Shown piece after piece: positions 26,711 to 36,404 of a stretch of DNA of 64,000 nt. Each line of letters opens with the position of its first letter. Positions within the stretch are counted from its first letter, which is position 1. The notes under the pieces were generated by a model. The model had not been told where the DNA came from and made no database searches. It was given only the letters and a program-made list of their open reading frames with translations. Origin of the DNA: Fulvivirga ligni (GTDB taxonomy: Bacteria; Bacteroidota; Bacteroidia; Cytophagales; Cyclobacteriaceae); assembly GCF_021389935.1 (NCBI RefSeq), contig NZ_CP089979.1, positions 663,001 to 727,000 of the forward strand. The letters run 5' to 3'. The translations under genes and the position numbers were made by a program.

Positions 26711-27628
26711 TTAGAAGTATCTCTCTATGTCGTACTGATCTTTGGAAAGATTAAGCTCCACCATTAGAGATAGTTCATGTGTACCATAGTTATCTCTCAC
26801 CAGCTTATTGGTTGAAAGCTCAAATGAATATCCAAAACGAAATTTTCTATTGATCTGAAGCTGGGTGTTCACCGCCACGCCGTTAAGATTTCTCAGTGTT
26901 ACACCCGCCCAGATGGTGTTAGCAAATAGTGCATTCATGCTAATATCTGCAGAGAGTTGGGCGTTTGAAGTGTAGCGCACCAGAAATGTTGGCTTAAATA
27001 GTATTTCTGATACAGATTTTGATTTGATCACCCATCCGCCACTGAGGTAATAATGAGGTTTATAGCGGGTGCTGCTAGTCATGCCGTCGTTCACTTCTAC
27101 ATTTAAGATTCTGGGTACTGACAATCCTACGAAGAAATAATCTGTCATATAAAAAACACCTCCGCCAAAGTTAGCCTTGGTAAAGCGTTCATTATTCATG
27201 TCCAAACCGGTGTCATCCAGGTACTCCAGGTTCAGTTTTGAATAATCGTAATTATAATTGATCATGCCGCCTTGAACACCAAAGGCCAATGTTTTAGTAC
27301 CGCTGAAAAGTTTGTACGAAAATTCCAATTGAGCTTCCGTATTGCTGTTTACTCCCAGTTGATCATTTACCACCAATAACCCTGTCCCGAAGTCATCACT
27401 CACCGAGCTGTGAAGAGATAACATGTTCGTTAATGGTGCTCCTTCTATGCCAGCCCACTGTTTACGGCTAATAATGTTCGCATTAAAATTATTATAAACC
27501 CCTGCATAGGCTGGGTTAATCATGAACTGATTAAAAGAATACAAATTATATAATGGATCTTGCTGGGCGTAAATTTTCCCTCCCACCAATGTTAGCAGGC
27601 TGATCACAGTAATTAATCTCAACTTCAT
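26711..27628 (-). CDS. PorP/SprF family T9SS outer-membrane protein
   Basis: A 305-residue outer-membrane barrel, intact. Signal peptide (MKLRLITVISLLTLVGGKIYA-Q), then the family signature QDPLYNLYSFNQFMINPAYAG, followed by AGIEGAPLTNMLSLHS and further strands to GTHELSLMVELNLS. PorP in Porphyromonas and SprF in Flavobacterium support T9SS secretion and surface attachment of type-B cargo. The cargo gene lies immediately upstream (4 bp), so this barrel is likely its dedicated partner. It is the full-length version of the frameshifted paralogue at 11298-12214. Confidence 0.93.
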   Translation of the reverse strand: MKLRLITVISLLTLVGGKIYAQQDPLYNLYSFNQFMINPAYAGVYNNFNANIISRKQWAGIEGAPLTNMLSLHSSVSDDFGTGLLVVNDQLGVNSNTEAQLEFSYKLFSGTKTLAFGVQGGMINYNYDYSKLNLEYLDDTGLDMNNERFTKANFGGGVFYMTDYFFVGLSVPRILNVEVNDGMTSSTRYKPHYYLSGGWVIKSKSVSEILFKPTFLVRYTSNAQLSADISMNALFANTIWAGVTLRNLNGVAVNTQLQINRKFRFGYSFELSTNKLVRDNYGTHELSLMVELNLSKDQYDIERYF

Positions 27629-27632
27629 CTTA

Positions 27633-30600
27633 TTATCTTCTTAAAAGGAAAAAACCGTTATAAACCTTGGTGCCATCATTCACCGTGATGACATAGTAGT
27701 AGGTGCCATCTGCCAGCTCTTTGCCACCAGAAGTTACACCAGCAAAGTGATTGCTATCATTATCATAACTGGAGGTTTTATAGACTTCATCACCCCAACG
27801 GCTGTAGATATATACCTCATTATCAGGGTAAAACTGAATGTTTTTAATCTCTAGAAAGTCGTGCTTACCTATGCTGCCAGAGCTGTTGACTAAGGTAACT
27901 GCGTTAATCACCTCAATATCAGGGATATCTTCAAGGCCATTAGATGATAAGGTGGTAATAAAGGTTTGAGCATTTTCACCGCTAATGGTCATTTTGGCAC
28001 TTTTTGGTCCTGCTGACGTTGGAGTAAACGCCACCCTTAACGTGATACTCTCCCCCGGATTAATAGGCCCTGGAATATCTCCGAGCAAGGCAAAATCATC
28101 TCCTTCAATGCTTATATCTGTAATATTCAGCACCGCACTACCTGTATTAGTAATCACCAGTTCCTGTACTTGCTCCTGACCTACAGGTACATCGTTAAAG
28201 ATAATTGTTCCGCCATTTAGCTGAGGCTGACCTGCGATAATCAATTCTATTTCCGCGGCTACCACATTAATTTCAGCCATGTATTCAGGACTATAATCCA
28301 CACCATCGCTAACCATAACCGGCACCAGAAGAAGACCCGTATAATCGGTATCGGGAGTCACGGTAATGCCATCAGTAGTATAATTCTCACCAGAATTGAC
28401 AATCAATTGAAAATCATCCGGGAAGGTGTTGTCTGAGTCGGACACGGTGAAGTCATCGACAGACAGGGTAATCGGTGTATTTATGTCAGTAACCAAAGGC
28501 GATTGACCTGTAATTTCAGGACTATCATTCCCTGAAACAGTACCTGTTACTGTGAATACAAAATCTTCATCATTACTAATTACTGTCACTGTTTCTGTAA
28601 AGGTACCTTTGTCAGATGCCGTCAGTACGATATCAAAAGTCTGCTCCATACCATCAACTGGCACTATAATAGGCGTGCCAGTAGGCGCATTAAAGGCTGT
28701 ACCTGTTACACTGATAAAAGAAATACTTAAGTCCGCATCACCAATGTTATTTACAGTAAATGTGCGTGTGATTGCCTCTCCAGGTGTAGTGGTTCCAAAA
28801 TTCACGGTGCTACCATCTGCAAGTTGAGGGCTTGAGCTGTCGGGTCCGTTAAAAGCGATCAATTTCGGGGCTAACGGGCTGAGTACTTCAGCGCTAATAG
28901 GAAAATCAAAGCTGCCTTCGTCAGGATCATTGCTTGTTATGGTTACGGTACCTGAAAACACACCAATAGTGCTGCCATCTAAAACCACACTGAAGGAAGC
29001 CATATCACCTGAAGGTATGGCTACTGAATTTATGGGTATTGAAAATACTGATCCGGTAACATTTATATCAGAAATTGTAAGCGTAGCTGAACCCAGGTTT
29101 TCCACCAGGAAAGAGTAGGTTAAATCGGTGCCTTGTGGAGTTGTCCCCAAAAATATGGATGATGCCTGACCGTCAAAAATTTCCGGGTCAGCAGCACCTG
29201 ATCCGTTGTGCACAACTAACTCCGGCTCTGGAGATGCTGTTATGGTACCTTGAATAGGAAAATCAAAGCTCGCCTCATCACTATCATCGCTGGCGATAGT
29301 TAAGGTTTCTGAAAATGCACCTGCGGTAGCTCCGCTTAACTCAACTGTAAATGTAGCAGTAGCATTGATGTTTAAAGATGTAGGAGGTGTACTGGTAATA
29401 CTAAAAGCCGTACCGGAAATGGTTATCCCAGATATATTCAGAACCTCTGTTCCCTGATTTTGGATAGTAAAAGAACGGGTAACATTATTGCCAACTATAT
29501 CATAACCGAAGTCAATAGCAGTAGACTGATCATCTAAAATCTGAGGGCCACTAGTATTTGCCCCATCATAAACTACAATTTCGCCTGAAGGGCAACTTTC
29601 ACCAGCATCCGTGATAGTCCAACCATAATTGCTAATTAATTCACTACGAGCTGTTTGAGCTGTACAATAGAACAGTCCATCAGCTCCCAGGGAGAGGCCT
29701 GATGGTAATGAAGGATTACTATTCCAACCGATCAGGGTAAGATCATAATTCTCTACAGACAGGCCAGATTGGTTAAGCAAATTAATGATGTTAGTGGCAT
29801 TGGGGAAGTTCCAGCCATCCAAGGGCTGATCAAATGCTGTGGCGTTGTAAAACATGCCTCCCATATTGACAGCGCTTGCCAAATCCCACTTAGAAATATC
29901 CTGGTTAAATGAGGTAGCATATTGAAACATGTTACCCAGAAACTGAGCTTTGCTTACGTCCCAATTACCTATATCTCTATTAAAATCGGTGAAGCTGAAC
30001 ATATTATAAAAGTCAATGACCTTTCCTGTGTTCCAGCCTCCAATGTCTTGATTAAATGCATAGGCCGCACTAAAGGCGCTTCTCATAGAAGTAACATTGG
30101 CGGTATTCCAATTATTTAGCGGCTGATTAAATGACGTAGCCCAGTTGAATAAGGACTCTATATTAGTGACTCCGCTTACATCCCAGTTATTCAATGGTTG
30201 GTTGAAATCAGCAGCAAAACTAAATACATAGGCCAGGCTGGTAACTTTGGTGATATTCCAGGCATTGATGTTTTGATTAAATCTTGCAGCATTTCTAAAC
30301 ATGCTGGTCATGTTGGTGACATTGCTAACATCCCAGTTGCTGATATTTCCATTAAACGCAGAGGCGGAGTTAAACATTGACTGCATGTTCGCCACCTTGC
30401 TTACATCCCAGTTATTGAGGTTCTGATTAAAGACCGTTGCGCCAGAAAACATTTGCCTCATGTTGGTCACACTACCAGTATTCCAGTTATTCAATGGCTG
30501 ATTAAAAGCAATCGCGCCATTGAACATATCATACATGAACTGCACGTTGCTAACATTCCAGGCATTAATATTCTGATTAAAGGCCGGAGCTACGCTAAAC

Positions 30601-31535
30601 ATGGACCTCATATCTATCACACTCCCAGTGTCCCAGCCGCCAATGTCCTGGTTAAAGGCCTGAGCAAACTGAAACATCAATGACATATTCGTAACCTTGG
30701 ACACATCCCAGGAGCCGATATCCTGATTAAACACGGAAGCCACCCTAAACATCTGCTCCATGTTGGTCACTCTGCCGGTGTTCCAACTGTCTATTTTCTG
30801 ATCGAAAACTACAGCGTAACTAAACATAAAGCGCATGTTAGTAACATTGGCCGTGTTCCAAGCGCCAATATCGCGGTTAAAGACGGAGGCGCCTCGAAAC
30901 ATGTAAGACATGTCTGTTACGCTGCTTGTGATCCAGTTTCCAATGTTACCATTAAACGCACTGGCACCATCGAACATCATGCTCATGTCAGTAACATTAG
31001 AAGTATTCCAGCCATTGAAATTAGCATTTAACGAGGTTGCTCCTCGAAACATAGATGACAGATCTGTTACCTGACTCAGGTTGGGGCTATCGGAAGCATT
31101 TATGTTTAGGTTGGTACAGCCTCTAAATGCTGCCCGGAAAGATCGCCAGTTCATATTACCCCAGGCTTCCACAGTGAGAATTTTACGCCTGTCGCCTCCA
31201 CCATTGAAGTAGATCTGAGGGAAAACACCAGAAATAGTAATGCGATAATTCCCTGGTTTTGGAAGGTCTAAAGTAACTGTGCCACCTACATCGGAAAGGG
31301 ACCCGGTGTTACCCGGGTCTCCTATCTCTACCCAAACTAAGCTATAATCATAGCCCCCACCTGCGGTGGGTATTGTTATTTGATTATTAGCAGACGACCC
31401 CGGATTATCCGTTTGCCAGGTAGTAATAAACTCCTGCCCGTTTACCGGAACTCTGATAAGGATCAGCACCCCAACAATCAATATATTTTTAATCCACTGC
31501 TGTAGATTGGAAGATTTCATCTTAGCCACGCCCAT
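27633..31535 (-). CDS. Giant DUF285-repeat (BspA-like) T9SS type-B surface protein
   Basis: A 1300-residue secreted protein. Signal peptide about 1-34; a second ATG (31520, residue 6) is an equally good start. Residues about 115-570 hold some 17 DUF285 repeats of 25 residues (VTNM..MF..A..FNQ.I..W). Three choice-of-anchor-D (ASH-like) domains at about 650-1010 share a Q-N-Q/NxG and I.G..FS core. A cadherin-like region and a fourth anchor-D domain follow at about 1010-1205, then the T9SS type-B sorting domain (EVYIYSRWGDEVYKTSSYDN ... DGTYYYVITV ... GFFLLRR). It is probably an adhesin or gliding-related surface fibre. Co-transcribed with its PorP/SprF partner. Confidence 0.9.
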   Translation of the reverse strand: MGVAKMKSSNLQQWIKNILIVGVLILIRVPVNGQEFITTWQTDNPGSSANNQITIPTAGGGYDYSLVWVEIGDPGNTGSLSDVGGTVTLDLPKPGNYRITISGVFPQIYFNGGGDRRKILTVEAWGNMNWRSFRAAFRGCTNLNINASDSPNLSQVTDLSSMFRGATSLNANFNGWNTSNVTDMSMMFDGASAFNGNIGNWITSSVTDMSYMFRGASVFNRDIGAWNTANVTNMRFMFSYAVVFDQKIDSWNTGRVTNMEQMFRVASVFNQDIGSWDVSKVTNMSLMFQFAQAFNQDIGGWDTGSVIDMRSMFSVAPAFNQNINAWNVSNVQFMYDMFNGAIAFNQPLNNWNTGSVTNMRQMFSGATVFNQNLNNWDVSKVANMQSMFNSASAFNGNISNWDVSNVTNMTSMFRNAARFNQNINAWNITKVTSLAYVFSFAADFNQPLNNWDVSGVTNIESLFNWATSFNQPLNNWNTANVTSMRSAFSAAYAFNQDIGGWNTGKVIDFYNMFSFTDFNRDIGNWDVSKAQFLGNMFQYATSFNQDISKWDLASAVNMGGMFYNATAFDQPLDGWNFPNATNIINLLNQSGLSVENYDLTLIGWNSNPSLPSGLSLGADGLFYCTAQTARSELISNYGWTITDAGESCPSGEIVVYDGANTSGPQILDDQSTAIDFGYDIVGNNVTRSFTIQNQGTEVLNISGITISGTAFSITSTPPTSLNINATATFTVELSGATAGAFSETLTIASDDSDEASFDFPIQGTITASPEPELVVHNGSGAADPEIFDGQASSIFLGTTPQGTDLTYSFLVENLGSATLTISDINVTGSVFSIPINSVAIPSGDMASFSVVLDGSTIGVFSGTVTITSNDPDEGSFDFPISAEVLSPLAPKLIAFNGPDSSSPQLADGSTVNFGTTTPGEAITRTFTVNNIGDADLSISFISVTGTAFNAPTGTPIIVPVDGMEQTFDIVLTASDKGTFTETVTVISNDEDFVFTVTGTVSGNDSPEITGQSPLVTDINTPITLSVDDFTVSDSDNTFPDDFQLIVNSGENYTTDGITVTPDTDYTGLLLVPVMVSDGVDYSPEYMAEINVVAAEIELIIAGQPQLNGGTIIFNDVPVGQEQVQELVITNTGSAVLNITDISIEGDDFALLGDIPGPINPGESITLRVAFTPTSAGPKSAKMTISGENAQTFITTLSSNGLEDIPDIEVINAVTLVNSSGSIGKHDFLEIKNIQFYPDNEVYIYSRWGDEVYKTSSYDNDSNHFAGVTSGGKELADGTYYYVITVNDGTKVYNGFFLLRR
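29830..31080 (-). repeat. 75-bp tandem coding repeats (DUF285 units)
   Basis: About 17 imperfect units of 75 bp, each coding one 25-residue DUF285 repeat. Positions of W, N/D, V, M and F are conserved. At the DNA level, segments such as CCAGTTATTCAATGG recur between units. This gives a substrate for recombination and copy-number change. Confidence 0.8.
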
Positions 31536-31625
31536 AGAAAATTTAAATTGCGGCTACAATATGAAACAAATAGCAGTAGGTGTACAGTGCTTTTTAGTGA
31601 ACAGCAGTATTTATTTAGTGATCAG

Positions 31626-32324
31626 CTACAAAACGTTGAGCTTAGACATAAATACGTTTTTGTAAGCCCGGCCTATAGGCAAATTGGTTTCCCCAAAAAA
31701 GACATAACCATCTGAAATTCTGGTGATATGAGACAAGTTGATGAGATATGATTTGTGTACTCTTTCAAAACCAAAGGGTACTAATTTGGCCTCAATGCTC
31801 TTTAATGTGTGGCTAATAATGTAAGAATGGTCTGTTGTAAATACCTTGGCATAATTATCAAAAGCCTCCACATAGCAAATATCTTCCGGGGAAATGGGCA
31901 CCATGCCATCTTTGTCTTTTATAAAGAACTTTTCAGGTTTAGCCGTCTTATTTAACCCAATTTTATGAAAAGCCATCTCTACGTTGATCTGGATTTCCTT
32001 CTTATCAAAAGGCTTTAAAATATAACCATATGGGTTTGTTCGCTTGGCACGACTCAAGGTGCCATTATCATAATAAGAGGTGACAAAAATAAACGGCACC
32101 TGATGGCTGGTGTTGATTGTGTTAGCCAGCTGGATACCATCTTTATCGCCAGAGAGGTTTACATCTAACAGGGCCAGATCGAAGCTATTGTTACTGAGCT
32201 TGTCAAGGGCCTCGCTATATTGAAGGGCCACTTCAATATTATTGATACCCATATCATTTAAATGGAATTCTAAATCATCCGCAATGAGCGGCTCGTCTTC
32301 TACAATCAGTACTTTTCTATCCAT
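31626..32324 (-). CDS. LytTR-type response regulator
   Basis: A 232-residue two-component regulator. Receiver domain 1-120 with the acidic pocket (E9-D10-E11 region), phosphoacceptor D54 (LLDVNLSG), switch T82 and K104 (ILKPF). LytTR DNA-binding domain at about 140-232 (ISPEDICYVEAFDNYAKVFT, FGFERVHKSYLINLSHI). LytTR proteins bind DNA through beta strands at pairs of short direct repeats. The gene is 8 bp downstream of the TPR histidine kinase, its likely partner. The T9SS cassette lies next on the same strand. Confidence 0.92.
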   Translation of the reverse strand: MDRKVLIVEDEPLIADDLEFHLNDMGINNIEVALQYSEALDKLSNNSFDLALLDVNLSGDKDGIQLANTINTSHQVPFIFVTSYYDNGTLSRAKRTNPYGYILKPFDKKEIQINVEMAFHKIGLNKTAKPEKFFIKDKDGMVPISPEDICYVEAFDNYAKVFTTDHSYIISHTLKSIEAKLVPFGFERVHKSYLINLSHITRISDGYVFFGETNLPIGRAYKNVFMSKLNVL

Positions 32325-32332
32325 GGCGCTGC

Positions 32333-34252
32333 TTATACCAACTTATATTTTTTTATAATCAACTGTGCCGTTGTGCCTGCGGTAAAATCAAAGTTCACAT
32401 CAGCCTCTAGTTTTCTGGACAATGATCGGATCATGCGTAACCCGAAGGAATCTGACTTCTCCACTTCATTTTCCTTCCCTACACCATCATCCTTCACACT
32501 TAGCAGCAGATAGTTAGGCTCCTTTTTCAGGTTAATGCTCAAAGCTCCGTGCCTTTCTTCTGGAAAAGCATACTTAAAAGCATTACTAATTAACTCATTT
32601 AATATCAGACCGATAGGGATAATTGTATCCACGTCAATGGTCAGTGGGTCAATGTCATATGCCACATTTACCTTATCTTCATCTATACCGTAAGTGGCTT
32701 TTAAGGTAGCCGTTAGGTTCTCAATATATTCCTGCGCATCAATCCCGGTAATGTTGTCGTGCTGGTAAAGCCTTTGGTGAATTAAGGCCATTGATTTCAC
32801 CCTGTTCTGACTGTCATTTACCACTCCCTTAGCATTTTCGTCCTCAATGAATCTGGTCTGCAAGCTGAGCAAGCTGGATATAATTTGTAAGTTGTTTTTT
32901 ACTCTATGGTGAATTTCCTTTAGTAGCGTTTCCTTTTCCGATAATGATTTAGAAATGACCTTGTTAGCTTTAGACTTTGTTCTTAACAATAAGAATAACA
33001 ATACTAGGCCCACTAAAACAATACAAGAAACCAAAATGAGAATATTGCGCTGATTAGCAGACTGTTGCTGTGCAATAATAGCTTCCTGGTTTTCTACTTT
33101 GAGCTGTGATATTTCTTTTTCCTTTTGCTCAGTATCATATTTTAGAGTCAGGTCCGTGATGGTCTTGTTCATCGATTCTGACATGAAGGAATCTCTTTCG
33201 GCAAAGGCTTGTCTTAAATTAACATAAGCCTTATTATATTGACTGTTTAATGCATAGATCTCAGCGGCCAATAAGCGGTTTTCTAAGCCTAATTCATTAT
33301 TCTTTAATCCTTTATTTAATACATCTAGCTGATCACTATATTTAATAGCTTCGGCATACTTGCCTCTGTCTTTTAAGAACTGTGCCATAGACGTATAGCT
33401 GTGAGCTATGTTCAGCGTATCTTTTGACTCTTCAAAAAAGGTCAGTGCTTTAGTAACATAAAAAATGCTGCTATCAAGTTTGCCCAAACCCTGATATGAA
33501 TTAGAAAGGTTAACATATGATTTGGCCAGATTTCGGTAAGAAGCATTCTCCTCCGCCATTCGGGCCAGTTTTAGATTGTAATAAGCACCCTTTTCGTATT
33601 CCTCCATGGTGTTATAGATGGAGCCCAGATTCAGGTAGATGGTTTCTAAATGATGTGGCAAATTCATTCTGTTAAACTCTTCCACCAACTCGTTATAAGC
33701 CTGGATTGATTTATCATAGAAGCCCTGTTTTTTATAAATGAGAGCAATATTGGTCTTAGTAACAGCAGCGCCGAACTCATCACTGGCCTGCTCTCTAACT
33801 TTCATGGCCTTAAGAAAAGTTTTTACGGCTTTGTCATAATCGCCCATGTCCATATACATAACACCCAGATTGTTCAGTGACGATGCCACCTTTGCTGTGT
33901 CCTTGATGTCTTCACGAATGTGAAGCGCTTTTTCATAGTAAAATCGGGCGCTGTCCCAGTTGTTTTTATAATGAAATGCTACGGCTACATCAGATACTGC
34001 CTGGGCCAGCCCTTTAGGCTTTGGTTCTTTGAGCTTGAGGTAAAGCTCATAACTAAGCTTGCCATAACGCAGTGAGCTGTCCAGATTTTGGGCAAACCAT
34101 TCATAAGAAAGCTCATCTAAGATATAAGCTCGCTGAGCCGGCTCCAAGTCAGTTTTCAAGACATCTGACAGGCTGTCAATTTTGGCTGAATGCTGGGAAA
34201 AGCCTGATATTGAAAGCGTTAGACAAAAAAGTAAAGGCAATATGAATCTCAT
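32333..34252 (-). CDS. TPR-containing sensor histidine kinase (HisKA_2 type)
   Basis: A 639-residue kinase, counted from the ATG at 34252; an in-frame TTG lies 6 bp upstream. Signal peptide 1-20, about seven TPRs at 70-350 in the periplasm, a membrane segment at about 403-424, and a coiled linker. A HisKA_2 domain follows with EIHHRVKNNLQIISSLL (phospho-acceptor H448), then a HATPase domain with N-box LNELISNAFKYAF (N557) and DDGVG (about 589). HisKA_2/LytTR pairs are common in Bacteroidota. The TPRs probably sense a periplasmic protein or envelope state (inference). Same operon as the LytTR regulator. Confidence 0.92.
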   Translation of the reverse strand: MRFILPLLFCLTLSISGFSQHSAKIDSLSDVLKTDLEPAQRAYILDELSYEWFAQNLDSSLRYGKLSYELYLKLKEPKPKGLAQAVSDVAVAFHYKNNWDSARFYYEKALHIREDIKDTAKVASSLNNLGVMYMDMGDYDKAVKTFLKAMKVREQASDEFGAAVTKTNIALIYKKQGFYDKSIQAYNELVEEFNRMNLPHHLETIYLNLGSIYNTMEEYEKGAYYNLKLARMAEENASYRNLAKSYVNLSNSYQGLGKLDSSIFYVTKALTFFEESKDTLNIAHSYTSMAQFLKDRGKYAEAIKYSDQLDVLNKGLKNNELGLENRLLAAEIYALNSQYNKAYVNLRQAFAERDSFMSESMNKTITDLTLKYDTEQKEKEISQLKVENQEAIIAQQQSANQRNILILVSCIVLVGLVLLFLLLRTKSKANKVISKSLSEKETLLKEIHHRVKNNLQIISSLLSLQTRFIEDENAKGVVNDSQNRVKSMALIHQRLYQHDNITGIDAQEYIENLTATLKATYGIDEDKVNVAYDIDPLTIDVDTIIPIGLILNELISNAFKYAFPEERHGALSINLKKEPNYLLLSVKDDGVGKENEVEKSDSFGLRMIRSLSRKLEADVNFDFTAGTTAQLIIKKYKLV

Positions 34253-34397
34253 ATCCAAATTAGGATTCGCTTAAAGTTTGGGTCAATTAATCGGCCAATA
34301 TAATATTACAAATTAAAAATCCAGCGACAAGACAAGGAAATGTTAGGATTTTGCACAGATAAAAATGACGCCATCAAATTTAGGTCACAAGCTTTTG

Positions 34398-34613
34398 TCA
34401 CTTATCATTGGGAACAATAAAGGGTTCAAGCGCCATTATAACTTCGGCCTTCAATTTACGCTTGGTGCTCACGTAGCTCTCAAGACTATAACAAATTTGG
34501 AAAAAGACAAAAATCATGAGAAAGAACCCAAGCCATGTATGCCACAGATATAGTCCTGAGATCAATAGGAAAAAGAATAGCGTTTGTAAAAACAAGATTC
34601 TCTTATTCACCAT
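34398..34613 (-). CDS. Small two-segment membrane protein
   Basis: A 71-residue protein from the ATG at 34613; a TTG 57 bp upstream is a poorer start. Two hydrophobic segments at about 8-24 and 28-45 (LFFFLLISGLYLWHTWLGFF), then a basic amphipathic tail ending EPFIVPND. It resembles no family I can name; a 2TM-type protein is possible. It is isolated between the kinase and the lipoprotein gene. Confidence 0.45.
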   Translation of the reverse strand: MVNKRILFLQTLFFFLLISGLYLWHTWLGFFLMIFVFFQICYSLESYVSTKRKLKAEVIMALEPFIVPNDK

Positions 34614-34754
34614 ATTAAAACGGATATCTAAGTTGTGTTCCAATACCGTGGCCGTTAGTTTAACTATCAACCTCTTCCCAATTATGAAGCGACCAAAGCC
34701 ATATAGCCTTAATTTCGTTCAAGTTAGTAACTAGGTATTGTTATTCAGGTGTGG

Positions 34755-34801
34755 AAAAACACATTGAAGAAGCCTCACATATTATGTGAGACTTCTTCAA
34801 T
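34755..34801 (-). terminator. Strong terminator after the lipoprotein gene
   Basis: ATTGAAGAAG (34763-34772) and CTCACAT (34774-34780) pair with ATGTGAG (34784-34790) and CTTCTTCAAT (34792-34801), with one mismatch and a 3-base loop. A run of five T residues follows on the minus strand. Confidence 0.88.
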
Positions 34802-34808
34802 AATAATC

Positions 34809-35414
34809 TTAATCATCACATAGGTATAGCTCATACGCTACTCCTGAATGATTTTGGTAAATAGCTTGTGCCCTCGCCATCTCGTCGCCATCGGAACAAG
34901 CAAAATTTGATGGAATAGGCGTATATGCATTATCCGTTCCAATCAGCTGCTCCAATTGAGCGTCATAAATGAATGCACCAACTTGTGTATTAGAGGGTAA
35001 GTTGTGGCTTCGCAACATCTGCGTACATAGAATTGTTTCGCTATATGCTCCAAATTTGAATTTTGCCAAGGATGTTTCTCCATATGACACATCAGCATTC
35101 GCTAAAATGCGATAAGGATCTTCTCCATCAATTCTTGATTTTAATGTACCTTTTTGTTTCGCATATTCGAGAAGATGTTCATGAAAAAAAGCGGCTCGAG
35201 CTTCTAATTGCTGCGAAAACCGATTTTTAAACTTAGATTGATCTAACAGCTTAGTTAATTGTTCCGATTCAATATTGACAAGGTAAACATCGTTCGAATA
35301 ATCATAACTAATATAATTTTCTATTGAAACAAACTTATCATCTGAGATAGTTTCCATACTGTCGTTGCAAGCTAAAAGCAAGAAGAGAAATGAAATTTTA
35401 AGAATTTTTTGCAT
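34809..35414 (-). CDS. Hypothetical lipoprotein
   Basis: A 201-residue predicted lipoprotein from the ATG at 35414 (an in-frame TTG is 15 bp upstream). Signal MQKILKISFLFLLLAC with lipobox LLLA-C at residue 16. The mature part is charged and helical in the middle (QLTKLLDQSKFKNRFSQQLEA) with four Cys residues in the second half (ILCTQM, FACSDG, YLCDD), which may form disulphides. No family is recognised. A TAAGTTTG box (minus strand, 35444-35451) upstream and a strong terminator downstream make it a single-gene unit. Confidence 0.6.
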   Translation of the reverse strand: MQKILKISFLFLLLACNDSMETISDDKFVSIENYISYDYSNDVYLVNIESEQLTKLLDQSKFKNRFSQQLEARAAFFHEHLLEYAKQKGTLKSRIDGEDPYRILANADVSYGETSLAKFKFGAYSETILCTQMLRSHNLPSNTQVGAFIYDAQLEQLIGTDNAYTPIPSNFACSDGDEMARAQAIYQNHSGVAYELYLCDD

Positions 35415-35443
35415 AGTATTTTTGAGCAATCCTACACAGAATC

Positions 35444-35451
35444 CAAACTTA
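35444..35451 (-). promoter_or_regulatory. -7 box before the hypothetical lipoprotein
   Basis: Minus strand TAAGTTTG matches TAnnTTTG, 29 bp upstream of the ATG at 35414. No -33 TTG recognised. Confidence 0.4.
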
Positions 35452-35537
35452 AATTCAATTAATATTATTAATTAATAGTTATATTTATGTTATGTAAGAT
35501 TCCTAAACATCGAAAGACTCTAACTTAATTATTGTCA

Positions 35538-36404
35538 TTAATCTAAAAACTCATTCATATATTTTGAGATGGCTTCTGTTTGCATCATTACCCCTACATG
35601 GGTTTGTGATGGGATGATGGCTAGTTTTGATTTAGGCATGGGTTCCATGTCCGCCATTACATCTCCGCCCAGTAGTCGGTAAGTTTTCATTAACTCTACC
35701 TTATCAATGCCGTCATTATCTCCGGAAATCAGCAAAACGGGCGCTTTGATCTTTGCTATTTCAGAATCTTCTATATTAAAGGTCTCACCAGCAAAAACAA
35801 ACATCTGCTCTAAGAACTTTGGCCATTTTGTTTTATCAGGAGCCACGGCGTCATAGGTGGTTTTAAGTGGAGAATTATTGAAATCTTCGGCATTAAATTC
35901 ACCTTGTGCTGAATTTACTTGAGGCAACCAACCCGCCATTTTATAGGTGGATGAAAGAATCACCAATCTATTCACTCTTTGCGGATACTGCACTGTAAAT
36001 TGGTAGGCCACTGTGCCTCCCATACTATAGCCGGCAATATCGGCCGTTTCTATTTTCAAATGGTCCATCACCTTCTCCACATCCTCAGCAAAAGTGACGA
36101 AATCTATATTACGGTCTGAATAGGGCGAATGGCCATGGCTTTGAAATTCTATAGCTATCACTTTCCTATTTTTAGACAGCTCAGGAATGAGCTCAGCCCA
36201 GTTAAGCTCAATGGTATAAAAAGAGCCATGAAGTAAAATCAGTGGATCTCCTTCTCCATAAGTTTCATAGTAAATTTTTGTATCCTTTACAGGAACGTAG
36301 CCACTCTTATCCGGCTTATTTGTTTGCGCTTGTAGATTTAGAGCGATAAATGTGAATATGCCAGCCATGGCTAGCCAATTTGTTTTTTTAAGGTGTGACG
36401 TCAT
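35538..36404 (-). CDS. Exported alpha/beta hydrolase
   Basis: A 288-residue hydrolase with a signal peptide (cleavage near LQA-Q, residue 27). The oxyanion-hole motif is ILLHGSF, the nucleophile elbow is GYSMGG (catalytic Ser at about 119), the acid is probably in [11 protein letters not shown], and the catalytic His is in [10 protein letters not shown]. Substrate unknown; esterase-like. Its ATG lies inside the end of the SRPBCC gene, overlapping by 17 bp, so translation is probably coupled. Confidence 0.85.
   Translation of the reverse strand: MTSHLKKTNWLAMAGIFTFIALNLQAQTNKPDKSGYVPVKDTKIYYETYGEGDPLILLHGSFYTIELNWAELIPELSKNRKVIAIEFQSHGHSPYSDRNIDFVTFAEDVEKVMDHLKIETADIAGYSMGGTVAYQFTVQYPQRVNRLVILSSTYKMAGWLPQVNSAQGEFNAEDFNNSPLKTTYDAVAPDKTKWPKFLEQMFVFAGETFNIEDSEIAKIKAPVLLISGDNDGIDKVELMKTYRLLGGDVMADMEPMPKSKLAIIPSQTHVGVMMQTEAISKYMNEFLD

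Noticed and set aside
27985-30683. Plus-strand frames within the giant DUF285/anchor-D gene
   Set aside because: They are shadows of the repeated coding sequence on the other strand; their own repeats mirror the 75-bp units.
29830-31080. Regular 75-bp repeats as a CRISPR array
   Set aside because: The repeats are imperfect, in frame and code for DUF285 units; there are no unique spacers and no cas genes.
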